A DNA stretch of 14,743 nt from an uncultured Collinsella sp. (GCA_900544465.1 UQVT01000032.1:1-14743), one strand, 5' to 3'; positions 5,642 to 12,492 are shown, counted from the stretch's first letter. The notes: generated from the letters alone by a model not told the origin. Made by a program: numbers and translations.

Positions 5642-7066
5642 GTGGTCTTCGCCCCCCAGGGAAAACATACGCTGTCGCACCGCGTTTTTGTGACGATCTT
5701 TGTCTGCGCCATGGCGGTTATCGTGGCGTTTACGGTGCTGGGTGCGTTCTTTGTGCAAAACACCTTGGCGGATGCCGCGAGTGCCAATCTGGCACAGGAA
5801 ACCGAGCTCATTGCTGCCGCCCTCGACGAGCAGCAGGAGCCCATCCCGTTCTTGCGTAGCCTCGATCGCGAGGACTTGCGCATCACGCTGATTAACAAGG
5901 ATGGATCGGTTGCCTACGACAACGAGGCGTCGCCTTCCACACTGCCCAACCATGGCGATCGCCCCGAGGTCATCGAGGCCTTTGAGAGTGGTTTGGGTTC
6001 CGCGGAGCGCGCAAGCTCTACGCTCGACGAGATTATGCTGTATCGCGCCGTCGCCCTTGATAACGGCCAGGTTGTCCGCTTGGCGCAGGCCCAGCCTGGC
6101 GTTGCGGCGATTTTGCTGTCGATGGTGGCGCCGATGCTGCTTATCGCAGCAGCGGGTGCGGTACTCTCGTTTTTTATGGCGCGCCGCGAGTCCCGTGCCA
6201 TCATCGCGCCGTTGCAAGAGGTGGATTTGGACCACCCACGCCGTAGCTATGAGCACGCCTATGCCGAGATGGTCCCCATGCTTGAGCGTATCGAGTCGCA
6301 GCGCCAGGAACTCAAGCGCCAAATGGCGGTGCTAGCGGACAACGACCGTATGCGCCGCGAGTTCACGGCGAATATCACCCATGAGCTCAAGACGCCGCTT
6401 ACGGCGATTTCGGGCTATGCCGAGCTCATCGCAAACGGCATGGTCGAGGGCGAGGGCGACCTGCGCAACTTTGGCGGTCGCATCTATCGTGAGGCGGGCC
6501 GCTTGGCAGCGCTTGTCAACGATATCCTTACGCTGTCTAACTTGGACGAGGCCGAGCGTGCAGCTGAGGGCGAGGCGGTGCCCATTGGGTCCACGGAGCC
6601 TATTGAGCTCTCGCGTGCCATCTACGCGGTCGAGCAGCGTCTTGAACAGGTCGCCCGTCAGGCGAATGTGACGATAAGTCATGAGACCAAGCCTGTGGTC
6701 ATCGAGGGCGTGTCGCGCTTGATTGACGAGCTCATCTATAATCTGGCAAGCAACGCCATCCGCTACAATCGACCCGGCGGTACGGTTACGCTGCAGTGCG
6801 GCACCAACGACGAAGGCCATCCGTTCCTTGCGGTCGCCGACACGGGAATCGGTATCGCGCCTGAAGAACAGGGCAAGGTATTTGAGCGGTTCTATCGCGT
6901 GGACAAGAGTAGGTCCAAGGCACGCGGCGGAACCGGTCTGGGGCTTGCCATTGTCAAGCATGCGGCCCTGTATCATCACGCCACGCTCGATCTGTCGAGC
7001 GAGTTGGGCGTGGGAACCACCATTACGGTGACGTTTCCCATACAGCAGGACGAGCCATTCGCATAG
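5642..7066 (+). CDS. phoR: PhoR-type sensor histidine kinase
   Basis: This 474-aa membrane kinase starts at GTG 5642, with GGAGGA (5629-5634) 7 nt upstream overlapping the end of phoP. TM1 spans about residues 14-36 and TM2 about 155-180. Between them is a ~115-residue extracellular domain. A short linker and coiled coil follow, then the HisKA domain with H-box FTANITHELKTPLTAISGYA (His247), which is PhoR-like. The HATPase_c domain has N-box LIYNLASNAIRYN, G1 DTGIGIAPEEQGKVF (Asp400), FYRVDKSRS and G2 RGGTGLGLAIVKH. It phosphorylates the preceding regulator. The combination of extracellular domain and two TMs matches Gram-positive PhoR. No internal PAS domain is evident, which is unlike many Bacillus PhoR proteins. 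Confidence 0.9.
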   Translation: MVFAPQGKHTLSHRVFVTIFVCAMAVIVAFTVLGAFFVQNTLADAASANLAQETELIAAALDEQQEPIPFLRSLDREDLRITLINKDGSVAYDNEASPSTLPNHGDRPEVIEAFESGLGSAERASSTLDEIMLYRAVALDNGQVVRLAQAQPGVAAILLSMVAPMLLIAAAGAVLSFFMARRESRAIIAPLQEVDLDHPRRSYEHAYAEMVPMLERIESQRQELKRQMAVLADNDRMRREFTANITHELKTPLTAISGYAELIANGMVEGEGDLRNFGGRIYREAGRLAALVNDILTLSNLDEAERAAEGEAVPIGSTEPIELSRAIYAVEQRLEQVARQANVTISHETKPVVIEGVSRLIDELIYNLASNAIRYNRPGGTVTLQCGTNDEGHPFLAVADTGIGIAPEEQGKVFERFYRVDKSRSKARGGTGLGLAIVKHAALYHHATLDLSSELGVGTTITVTFPIQQDEPFA

Positions 7067-7091
7067 CGATACAACATAGATATTGATGTAG

Positions 7092-7134
7092 ACGCCGCAT
7101 TTGACTTTCGGGTGCGGCGTTGTTGTGCAATTTT
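7092..7134 (+). terminator. Probable terminator of the phoPR operon
   Basis: ACGCCGCA (7092-7099) pairs with TGCGGCGT (7113-7120) to give an 8-bp GC-rich stem, extendable by a G-U pair, with an 11-13-nt loop. The tract after it (TGTTGTGCAATTTT) is T-rich but interrupted, so efficiency may be moderate. A second small stem, ACAGG/CCTGT (7156-7169), followed by TTTCTT lies further downstream. Confidence 0.6.
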
Positions 7135-7185
7135 ACGATTGCTTCCGACATTTTTACAGGAGAGCCTGTTTCTTATGTATAGAGT

Positions 7186-7214
7186 TTGGTCTCGGTAAAA
7201 AGATGCGATAACAT
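7186..7214 (+). promoter_or_regulatory. Probable promoter of the CapA/CapB/CapC-like operon
   Basis: TTGGTC (7186-7191) and TAACAT (7209-7214) are separated by exactly 17 nt, about 48 nt before the first start codon. An inverted TTTTTAC (7151-7157)/GTAAAAA (7195-7201) surrounds the -35 region and could be an operator. The ribosome binding site is AAAGG (7249-7253), 8 nt before the ATG at 7262. Confidence 0.45.
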
Positions 7215-7261
7215 ACGGACAGTTTTGTCAATCCGAACTGGGGAAATGAAAGGCAAGCTGC

Positions 7262-7918
7262 ATGACCCTTCTCGAACTGTTCCAGCTGCTGAAGAAGCAC
7301 CTTCAGCTGGTCATCACCCTTCCGGTGGTCTGCGCGATCGCCATGGGCATCGTGTCCTTCGTTGCGATGGACAACACCTATACCGCGACGACGAGCATGT
7401 ACATTCTCGCCAAGACCGACGATAGCGGTCAGATGAGCTACAACGATCTCTCGGCGAGTCAGATGCTTTCCAACGATATCGCCACGCTGCTGGATAGCGA
7501 TAGCGTTAAGAGCGGCGCAGCCAATGAGCTGGGCCTTGCTGACCTGGATGACTACAAGGTGTCTGTTTCCTCCGAGACCACCACGCGTGTCATTACGCTT
7601 TCGGTTACCGGCACCGATGCCAAGGAGACGGCTAAGGTCGCAAAGGCCATGGCCAGCTCGGTGAGTACGGTCGCTCAGAACGTCGGCGCTGCCCAGAGCA
7701 TCAACGTTATCGACGAGGCTAAGACTCCCGAAGTCCCCAGCGGCCCCAAGCGCACGCTGTACGTTGCTGTCGCGTTCCTCGCCGGTATCTTTATCGCAGT
7801 TGCCTATGTCGTTTTGGCAGACATGCTCAATACCCGCATCCGCGGTGCCGAAGAGGCAGAAGAGCTCCTGGGCATTCCCGTTGTTGGCCGAATTCCGGCT
7901 ATGAAAGGTGGTAAATAG
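7262..7918 (+). CDS. Wzz/CapA-like chain-length determinant and kinase adaptor protein
   Basis: This 218-aa membrane protein of the polysaccharide co-polymerase (Wzz/YwqC/CapA) family modulates chain length and activates the BY-kinase encoded next to it. TM1 covers about residues 15-37, starting close to the N-terminus as usual. An extracellular helical domain follows (about 40-160), with Thr/Ser-rich strands such as TYTATTSMYILAKTDDSG. A Pro-rich motif (TPEVPSGPKRT) precedes TM2 (about 166-187). The short cytoplasmic tail ending in EELLGIPVVGRIPAMKGGK corresponds to the kinase-activating C-terminus of CapA-type adaptors. The gene is the first of three, 2 nt ahead of the kinase start, whose ribosome binding site is inside this gene. 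No polysaccharide biosynthesis genes follow in the window. Confidence 0.88.
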   Translation: MTLLELFQLLKKHLQLVITLPVVCAIAMGIVSFVAMDNTYTATTSMYILAKTDDSGQMSYNDLSASQMLSNDIATLLDSDSVKSGAANELGLADLDDYKVSVSSETTTRVITLSVTGTDAKETAKVAKAMASSVSTVAQNVGAAQSINVIDEAKTPEVPSGPKRTLYVAVAFLAGIFIAVAYVVLADMLNTRIRGAEEAEELLGIPVVGRIPAMKGGK

Positions 7919-7920
7919 GC

Positions 7921-8658
7921 ATGGCTAAGGCAAAGAACACCGATAAGCTCGTTGTACAGAATGCCGCCAAGACCCTTCTGGCCAACATCCGCTTTGCGAG
8001 CGTGGACGACCCCATTCGCACCATCACCGTTACCTCCTCGATTCCCAACGAGGGCAAGTCTACGGTTTCCATTAACCTTGCTCAGGCAATCGCCACGAGC
8101 GGCAAGTCCGTGCTCCTGGTCGAGGCCGATATGCGCCGCAGGTCCCTTTCCGATATGCTCGGCGTTCGTTCGCGCGGCGGACTCTATGCGGTTCTTTCCG
8201 AGCAGATCTCCATTGACCAGGCAATTGTCGAGACGGGTCAGAAGAACTTCTACTTCCTCGATGCCGAGCCGCATATTCCCAATCCTGCCGACATCATCGT
8301 CTCTCACCGCTTTGCCAAGCTGGTAAAGGCACTGTCTGCCAAGTTCCAGTACGTCATCTTCGATGCTCCTCCGGTAGGCACCTTCATCGATGCTGCCGAG
8401 ATTGCCAGCCTGACCGACGGCACGCTGTTCGTGGTGCGCGAGGACTTCACCAAGCGCGAGGAGGCACTCAACGCTATCGGCCAGCTTAAGAAGTCCGAAA
8501 AGGTCAAGCTCATCGGTACCGTTATGAACTACTGCGAGACCGAGACCAGCGAGTACTACTACTCCTACTACACCAAGGACGGTAAGAAGGTGAAGAAGGG
8601 CTCCGACGATCAGGGGACTTCCAAAAAGGGCATCTTCACCAACCGAGCAAACGTTTAG
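7921..8658 (+). CDS. BY-kinase: cytoplasmic tyrosine-protein kinase, CapB/YwqD type
   Basis: This 245-aa P-loop kinase autophosphorylates on C-terminal tyrosines and controls exopolysaccharide or capsule assembly through the CapA-like adaptor. Motifs: Walker A SSIPNEGKST (39-48), Walker A' LLVEADMRR (65-73) and Walker B VIFDAPP (145-151). A C-terminal tyrosine cluster, EYYYSYY, has Tyr at 212-214, 216 and 217, followed by a Lys-rich tail. Length and lack of TM segments match the split Gram-positive type rather than the fused proteobacterial Wzc. AAAGGTGG, about 10 nt before ATG 7921 and within the end of the upstream gene, is the likely ribosome binding site, implying translational coupling. 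Confidence 0.92.
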   Translation: MAKAKNTDKLVVQNAAKTLLANIRFASVDDPIRTITVTSSIPNEGKSTVSINLAQAIATSGKSVLLVEADMRRRSLSDMLGVRSRGGLYAVLSEQISIDQAIVETGQKNFYFLDAEPHIPNPADIIVSHRFAKLVKALSAKFQYVIFDAPPVGTFIDAAEIASLTDGTLFVVREDFTKREEALNAIGQLKKSEKVKLIGTVMNYCETETSEYYYSYYTKDGKKVKKGSDDQGTSKKGIFTNRANV

Positions 8659-8675
8659 TTGATTAAGGCCGACCT

Positions 8676-9326
8676 ATGCGTGACATTCATTGCCATATCT
8701 TGCCGGGTGTAGACGACGGCGCCGCCGATCTCGATGAGAGCTTGGCGATGCTCGAGGCTGCCAAGCGGGCTGGTGTAACCAGAATTGTTTGCACTCCTCA
8801 CTGCCGTGATCCCTATTTTGATTACGACAAGATGTGGGATGCCTTTGAGCTGCTGCGTGATAACGCTGACGGTTTTCCGCTCCAGATGGGCTTCGAGGTC
8901 AACCACCGAAAGCTCGTTGAGCTTGGTATCGATGCCGCGGAGCACTTGCATTTCGATGGAACCAACGAGTTTCTGCTCGAGCTTTCGACGCATGCCGATG
9001 CGTATGCGTTTAGAGAGTACGAGAACACGATTTACGATTTGCAGTGCCGTGGCTACCAGGTGATCATCGCTCATCCTGAGCGCTATCGTGCGGTTCAAAA
9101 GGATGTAAGCGTGGCAGAGCGCCTGGTCGATATGGGCTGCAAGCTGCAGGCTTCGGCGGACTTTATTGCCGGCGGTCGCTTTGGTCGCGAGAAAAAGCCG
9201 GCACAGCGCCTGTTCGATCAGAACCTGTACAGCTTCATCGCGAGCGATGCCCATAACGTGGGTCATTACGATTGCCTGGCGAAGGCTCGCGCGAAGTTTA
9301 GCGTGCGCGGAGCCCATTTTCGTTAA
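8676..9326 (+). CDS. PHP-family protein-tyrosine phosphatase, CapC/CpsB/YwqE type
   Basis: This manganese-dependent phosphatase of the PHP fold would dephosphorylate the BY-kinase tyrosine cluster, completing the adaptor-kinase-phosphatase set. Metal-binding motifs are visible: DIHCHILPGVDDG (His5, His7), TPH (His42), Glu74 in GFEV, His106, AHPERY (His133) and SDAHN (Asp191, His193). At 216 aa it is shorter than typical relatives (about 240-255 aa). It ends ~20 residues after SDAHN, so most of the usual C-terminal helix is missing; all metal ligands are still present. The gene starts 17 nt after the kinase stop, with AAGG (8665-8668) 7 nt before the ATG. Confidence 0.9.
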   Translation: MRDIHCHILPGVDDGAADLDESLAMLEAAKRAGVTRIVCTPHCRDPYFDYDKMWDAFELLRDNADGFPLQMGFEVNHRKLVELGIDAAEHLHFDGTNEFLLELSTHADAYAFREYENTIYDLQCRGYQVIIAHPERYRAVQKDVSVAERLVDMGCKLQASADFIAGGRFGREKKPAQRLFDQNLYSFIASDAHNVGHYDCLAKARAKFSVRGAHFR

Positions 9327-9365
9327 AATCTGTCCCTAACGTTCGCATTGAATGAAGGGGAAGCC

Positions 9366-9866
9366 ATGGATATTCAACTTAAGACGGGATGCTTTGATGA
9401 CGCGGCGTTGGTGCGCCGCGTCGTTTTTATGGACGAGCAGGGCTACGTGAATGAGTTCGACGCTATCGACGAGGATCCGAACTGCATTCATGTGACGCTC
9501 TATGTAGACGACGAGCTTGCCGGTTGCTCGCGCGTGTTTCCCGAAGAGCTTGAGCGCGTGGCTGACGCAGAGGCCCCGGTGTTGCCGGCATGCGACATGG
9601 ACGAAGGCGTTGCGGCGGGGGAGACCTACATTATGGGGCGCGTCGCCGTGCTGCCGGCTATGCGTCGTCGCGGACTGGCGAGTGCGATCGTCGAGGCCAG
9701 TGCTGCGTGTGCACGCGATGCCGGCGCTAAGCTTATTAAGCTGCATGCGCAGGAATACGTGCTGCCGCTCTATGCAAAGGCGGGCTACACGCAAATTGCC
9801 CCGGTAGATTACGAAGACGAGGGCCAACCCCATGTCTGGATGGCCAAGCGCGTAGATGGCAGATAG
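9366..9866 (+). CDS. GNAT-family N-acetyltransferase, ElaA/YjcF-like
   Basis: This 166-aa predicted acetyl-CoA-dependent acyltransferase has an unknown substrate. The start is ATG 9366, with AAGGGG (9355-9360) 5 nt upstream; an in-frame TTG at 9348 has no ribosome binding site. The N-terminal half carries the VRRVVFMDEQGYVNEFDAID region, and the acetyl-CoA-binding motif A is MGRVAVLPAMRRRGLASAIV (Arg/Gly pyrophosphate loop). The C-terminal run HAQEYVLPLYAKAGYTQIAP, followed by an acidic stretch and PHVWMAK, is typical of the ElaA/YjcF subgroup. It lies 39 nt after the phosphatase with no clear terminator between, so read-through from the Cap-like operon is possible, but a functional link is not implied. 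Confidence 0.88.
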   Translation: MDIQLKTGCFDDAALVRRVVFMDEQGYVNEFDAIDEDPNCIHVTLYVDDELAGCSRVFPEELERVADAEAPVLPACDMDEGVAAGETYIMGRVAVLPAMRRRGLASAIVEASAACARDAGAKLIKLHAQEYVLPLYAKAGYTQIAPVDYEDEGQPHVWMAKRVDGR

Positions 9867-9906
9867 GGACGTTCCTTTTCTGCCGGCAGTTGGGGACACT
9901 CCTTGG
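9867..9906. repeat. REP-like intergenic palindromic repeat
   Basis: Immediately after the GNAT stop come GGGACGTTCC (9867-9876), the perfect palindrome CTGCCGGCAG (9880-9889) and TTGGGGACACTCC (9890-9902). The GGGACGTTC core is shared with the array at 12205-12293. This looks like a dispersed repetitive intergenic element, but whether it is repeated in the genome cannot be seen from this window. Confidence 0.45.
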
Positions 9907-9909
9907 CAA

Positions 9910-9984
9910 TTGACGCATTGGAGCGCTCGGACATACAGTTTTTCGATTCCGTATGTATATATGCGCGTTAATGGGTTATAAAAT
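9910..9984 (+). promoter_or_regulatory. Candidate htpG promoter region
   Basis: TTGACG (9910-9915) is followed after 16 nt by CATACA (9932-9937). A second A+T-rich -10-like TTATAAAAT lies at 9976-9984 without a good -35. No CIRCE (TTAGCACTC-N9-GAGTGCTAA) or HAIR-type operator is visible. Either start site would give a leader of roughly 75-125 nt that contains the hairpin at 10014-10038. Confidence 0.35.
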
Positions 9985-10013
9985 CTAAGTCTGAACATAG
10001 CAGGTCTGCGATG

Positions 10014-10038
10014 CGGCTCGGGCGACCGGGCCGTTTTT
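10014..10038 (+). terminator. Strong terminator hairpin in the htpG leader, possible attenuator
   Basis: CGGCTCGG (10014-10021), loop GCGA (GNRA) and CCGGGCCG (10026-10033) form an 8-bp stem with one G-U pair, directly followed by TTTTT (10034-10038). This is a textbook intrinsic terminator. Only 30 nt separate it from the htpG start codon, which leaves no room for a further promoter. htpG transcripts should therefore pass through it. It could also serve as the terminator of the GNAT/Cap-like operon. Confidence 0.75.
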
Positions 10039-10068
10039 GCGGACGGGGGTAGCGCGAAAGGACTGCAC

Positions 10069-12093
10069 ATGCGTCAATTTAAGACCGAGAGCAAAAAACT
10101 GCTCGACCTCATGATCAACTCCATCTACACCAATAAGGAAATCTTCCTGCGCGAGCTTATCTCTAACGCGAGTGACGCCGTCGACAAGCTCAACTTTAAG
10201 AGTCTGCAGGACCCAAGCGTCAAGATCGACCAGGGCGATCTGGCCATTCGCGTCTCCTTTGATAAAGACGCCCGCACCATTACCATCTCGGATAACGGCA
10301 TTGGCATGACCGCCGAGGAGCTGGAGCGCAATCTGGGCACCATCGCCCATTCCGGCTCCGAGGAGTTTAAGACCGAGAACGCCGAGCAGCAGGGCTCCGA
10401 TGTCGACATCATCGGTCAGTTTGGCGTGGGCTTCTACTCGGCTTTTATGGTCGCCAGCCATGTGAAGGTCGTCAGCCGCGCCTATGGCGAGGATGTCGCC
10501 CATGTGTGGGAATCCGACGGTCTTGAGGGCTACACCATCGAGGACGGCGAGCGCGCCGAGCACGGTACCGATGTCATCCTGACGCTGCGCGAGAACGAGA
10601 AGCTCGATGCCGACGGCGAGGCCGAGACCTACGATCGCTTCCTGACCGAGTGGGGTCTCAAGAGCCTGATTCAGCAGTACAGCAACTATGTGCGTTACCC
10701 GATTCAGATGATGGTGTCCAAGAGCCGCCAGAAACCCAAGCCCGAGGACGCCGGCGACGATTACAAGCCCGAGTACGAGGACTACCAGGAGCTCGAGACC
10801 GTCAACTCCATGACGCCGATCTGGAAGAAGCACAGCTCCGATGTCGAGCAGAAGGACTATGACGAGTTCTACAAGTCCACGTTCCACGACTTTGACGATC
10901 CTGCGCGCACCATCAGCTTCCACGCCGAGGGCACGCTCGAGTATGACGCCCTGCTGTTTGTGCCGGGACGCGCGCCGTTCGATCTGTACAGCAAGGACTA
11001 CGAGAAGGGCCTGTCGCTTTACAGCTCCAACGTCCTGATCATGGAGAAGTGCGACGACCTGCTGCCCGACTACTACAACTTTGTCCGCGGCGTCGTGGAT
11101 TCCGCCGACGTGTCGCTCAACATTTCGCGCGAGACGCTGCAGCAGAACCGTCAGCTCAAGGCCATCGCCAAGCGTGTGGAAAAGAAGATTACCGCCGACC
11201 TTGAGGATATGCGCGACAACGACCGCGAGGCCTACGAGAAGTTCTTTGAGAACTTTGGCCGCGGTCTTAAGTACGGCATCTACTCGAGCTATGGCATGAA
11301 GGCCGATGAGCTCGCCGATCTGTTGCTGTTCTGGTCTGCCAAGGAACAGAAGATGATTACCCTGGCCGAGTATGCCAAGGGCATGCCCGAGGATCAGAAG
11401 GCCATCTACTACGCCGCCGGCGACTCGCGTGAGCGCTTGGCCAAGATGCCCGTGGTAAAGGGCGTGCTCGACCGCGGCTATGACGTGCTGCTGCTGACGC
11501 AGGATGTGGACGAGTTCACGTTCCAGGCTATGCGTGAGTACGTTGCCGCCGATATGCCCAAGATCTACGAGGACGATGCTGCCCGCGAGGCTGCCGAGAA
11601 GGCTGTGGCCGACGGTGCCGAGCCCGAGGTCGAGGATCGTCATCTAGAGCTCAAGAACGTTGCGACTGGCGATCTTGATCTGGCGACCGAGGACGAGAAG
11701 AAGGAGGCCGAGGACGCCACCAAGGAAAACGAGGACCTCTTTAACGCTATGAAGGAGGCGCTCGGCGACAAGGTCGAGAAGGTCGCCGTCTCTGCGCGCC
11801 TGACCGATGCCCCCGCTTGCATTACCACCGAGGGCCCGCTTTCGCTCGAGATGGAGAAGGTACTCCAGAAGGGTCCCGAGGGCGCACCCGATGGTATGCC
11901 CAAGAGCCAGCGCGTGCTCGAGCTCAACGCCAAGCACCCGGTCTTTTCCAAGCTCGTCGCCGCTCAGAAGGCGGGCGACGCCGACAAGATCAAGCAGTAC
12001 TCCGGCCTGCTTTACGACCAGGCCCTGCTCGTCGAGGGCATCCTCCCCGAGGACCCCGTAGCCTTCGCGGCAGCTGTCTGTAACTTGATGTAG
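10069..12093 (+). CDS. htpG: Molecular chaperone HtpG (bacterial HSP90)
   Basis: This ATP-dependent cytosolic chaperone, a dimer of the HSP90 family, helps fold and remodel client proteins under stress. It is 674 aa, somewhat longer than E. coli HtpG (about 624 aa). Start ATG 10069 has AAAGGA (10057-10062) 6 nt upstream. The N-terminal GHKL ATPase shows NKEIFLRELISNASDAVDKL (including the catalytic Glu), DNGIGMT (Asp81-Gly-x-Gly), the lid region HSGSEEF and GQFGVGFYSAFMV. The middle domain has ELETVNSMTPIWKK and NISRETLQQNRQLKAI, with the conserved Arg reaching the ATP gamma-phosphate. A charged Asp/Glu/Lys-rich stretch (about 520-560) precedes the C-terminal dimerisation domain. The gene appears monocistronic, with a terminator-like hairpin in its leader and a large inverted repeat after the stop. 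Confidence 0.97.
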   Translation: MRQFKTESKKLLDLMINSIYTNKEIFLRELISNASDAVDKLNFKSLQDPSVKIDQGDLAIRVSFDKDARTITISDNGIGMTAEELERNLGTIAHSGSEEFKTENAEQQGSDVDIIGQFGVGFYSAFMVASHVKVVSRAYGEDVAHVWESDGLEGYTIEDGERAEHGTDVILTLRENEKLDADGEAETYDRFLTEWGLKSLIQQYSNYVRYPIQMMVSKSRQKPKPEDAGDDYKPEYEDYQELETVNSMTPIWKKHSSDVEQKDYDEFYKSTFHDFDDPARTISFHAEGTLEYDALLFVPGRAPFDLYSKDYEKGLSLYSSNVLIMEKCDDLLPDYYNFVRGVVDSADVSLNISRETLQQNRQLKAIAKRVEKKITADLEDMRDNDREAYEKFFENFGRGLKYGIYSSYGMKADELADLLLFWSAKEQKMITLAEYAKGMPEDQKAIYYAAGDSRERLAKMPVVKGVLDRGYDVLLLTQDVDEFTFQAMREYVAADMPKIYEDDAAREAAEKAVADGAEPEVEDRHLELKNVATGDLDLATEDEKKEAEDATKENEDLFNAMKEALGDKVEKVAVSARLTDAPACITTEGPLSLEMEKVLQKGPEGAPDGMPKSQRVLELNAKHPVFSKLVAAQKAGDADKIKQYSGLLYDQALLVEGILPEDPVAFAAAVCNLM

Positions 12094-12123
12094 TTCGGGG
12101 ATACGGCACCGTAACTAGATTAG

Positions 12124-12200
12124 AACGAGAGTGGATAATTTCCCACTTTTGGCTCGAGCGCGGGCTTGAAGTGGGGGATTTTCCACTCTCGTTTGCTTTT
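12124..12200. terminator. Large inverted repeat after htpG, probable terminator
   Basis: The arms 12124-12148 and 12169-12193 are 25 nt each and pair with one A-A mismatch and two G-U pairs around a 20-nt loop that contains the palindrome GCTCGAGC. The right arm runs into TTTGCTTTT (12192-12200), so the structure can end htpG transcripts. It is far longer than a normal terminator and may be a mobile or REP-type intergenic palindrome adopted as one. Confidence 0.7.
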
Positions 12201-12204
12201 GTAC

Positions 12205-12293
12205 GGAGTAGTCATTGGGGACGTTCTTAAATGACTAGTCGTTGGGGACGTTCTTGTTTGACTAGTCGTTTAAGAACGTCCCCAATGACTAGT
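12205..12293. repeat. 27-nt periodic repeat array with an inverted core
   Basis: Units begin at 12205, 12232, 12259 and (partial) 12286, exactly 27 nt apart. Units consist of a near-palindromic 10-mer (TGACTAGTCG or similar) plus a 17-nt core, TTGGGGACGTTCTTAAA in unit 1. Unit 2 has the core in the same orientation with two changes near its end. Unit 3 carries an exact inverted copy of the unit 1 core. As a result 12209-12231 and 12269-12291 form a perfect 23-bp inverted repeat. There is no ORF, and there are no spacers of the CRISPR kind. The core resembles the element at 9867-9906. Confidence 0.8.
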
Positions 12294-12346
12294 TGGATTG
12301 CTAGTTTGTGCGGGTTGTGGTTTTGGGAGCTGCGGGAATTTAAGAT

Positions 12347-12385
12347 ACTGTACAACTGTACGTTAAATCATCTTCGTAGTATATT
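12347..12385 (+). promoter_or_regulatory. Probable promoter with tandem operator-like repeat for the YhgE/Pip gene
   Basis: TATATT (12380-12385, 5 of 6 consensus) lies 17 nt after TGTACG (12357-12362). A tandem direct repeat, ACTGTACA (12347-12354) and ACTGTACG (12355-12362), overlaps the -35 position, as expected for a repressor or activator site. A+T-rich AATTTAA (12337-12343) and TTAAAT (12364-12369) flank it. The predicted transcript has a leader of about 100 nt. Confidence 0.45.
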
Positions 12386-12404
12386 GCTACCCGCAAAACT
12401 CAGC

Positions 12405-12446
12405 ACCATTGTGCCGCGAGGCACTAAAGCGTCTACGTACAATGGT
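12405..12446 (+). promoter_or_regulatory. Structured leader hairpin upstream of the YhgE/Pip gene
   Basis: GTGCC (12411-12415), GCGA loop and GGCAC (12420-12424) form a compact GNRA hairpin. ACCATTGT (12405-12412) can alternatively pair with ACAATGGT (12439-12446), sharing two bases with the hairpin. There is no T run, so it is not an intrinsic terminator. It could stabilise the mRNA or affect translation. No known riboswitch is recognised. Confidence 0.35.
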
Positions 12447-12492
12447 TGTCGATAGTACGATTCGATTCAACGACAGGATGGATGGTCCAAGC

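Noticed and set aside
4790..6322. 510-aa open frame on the minus strand, antisense to phoP/phoR
   Set aside because: It lies entirely opposite well-supported plus-strand genes with clear domains. The product is His/Arg-rich and low-complexity with no recognisable motif, typical of a shadow frame in high-G+C DNA.
9985..11643. 552-aa open frame on the minus strand, antisense to htpG
   Set aside because: htpG is unmistakable on the plus strand. The antisense product is Leu/Val/Gly/His-rich and has no ribosome binding site or family signature.
12205..12293. Possible CRISPR array
   Set aside because: The 27-nt units are contiguous, with no unique spacers, one core is inverted, and no cas genes are present.
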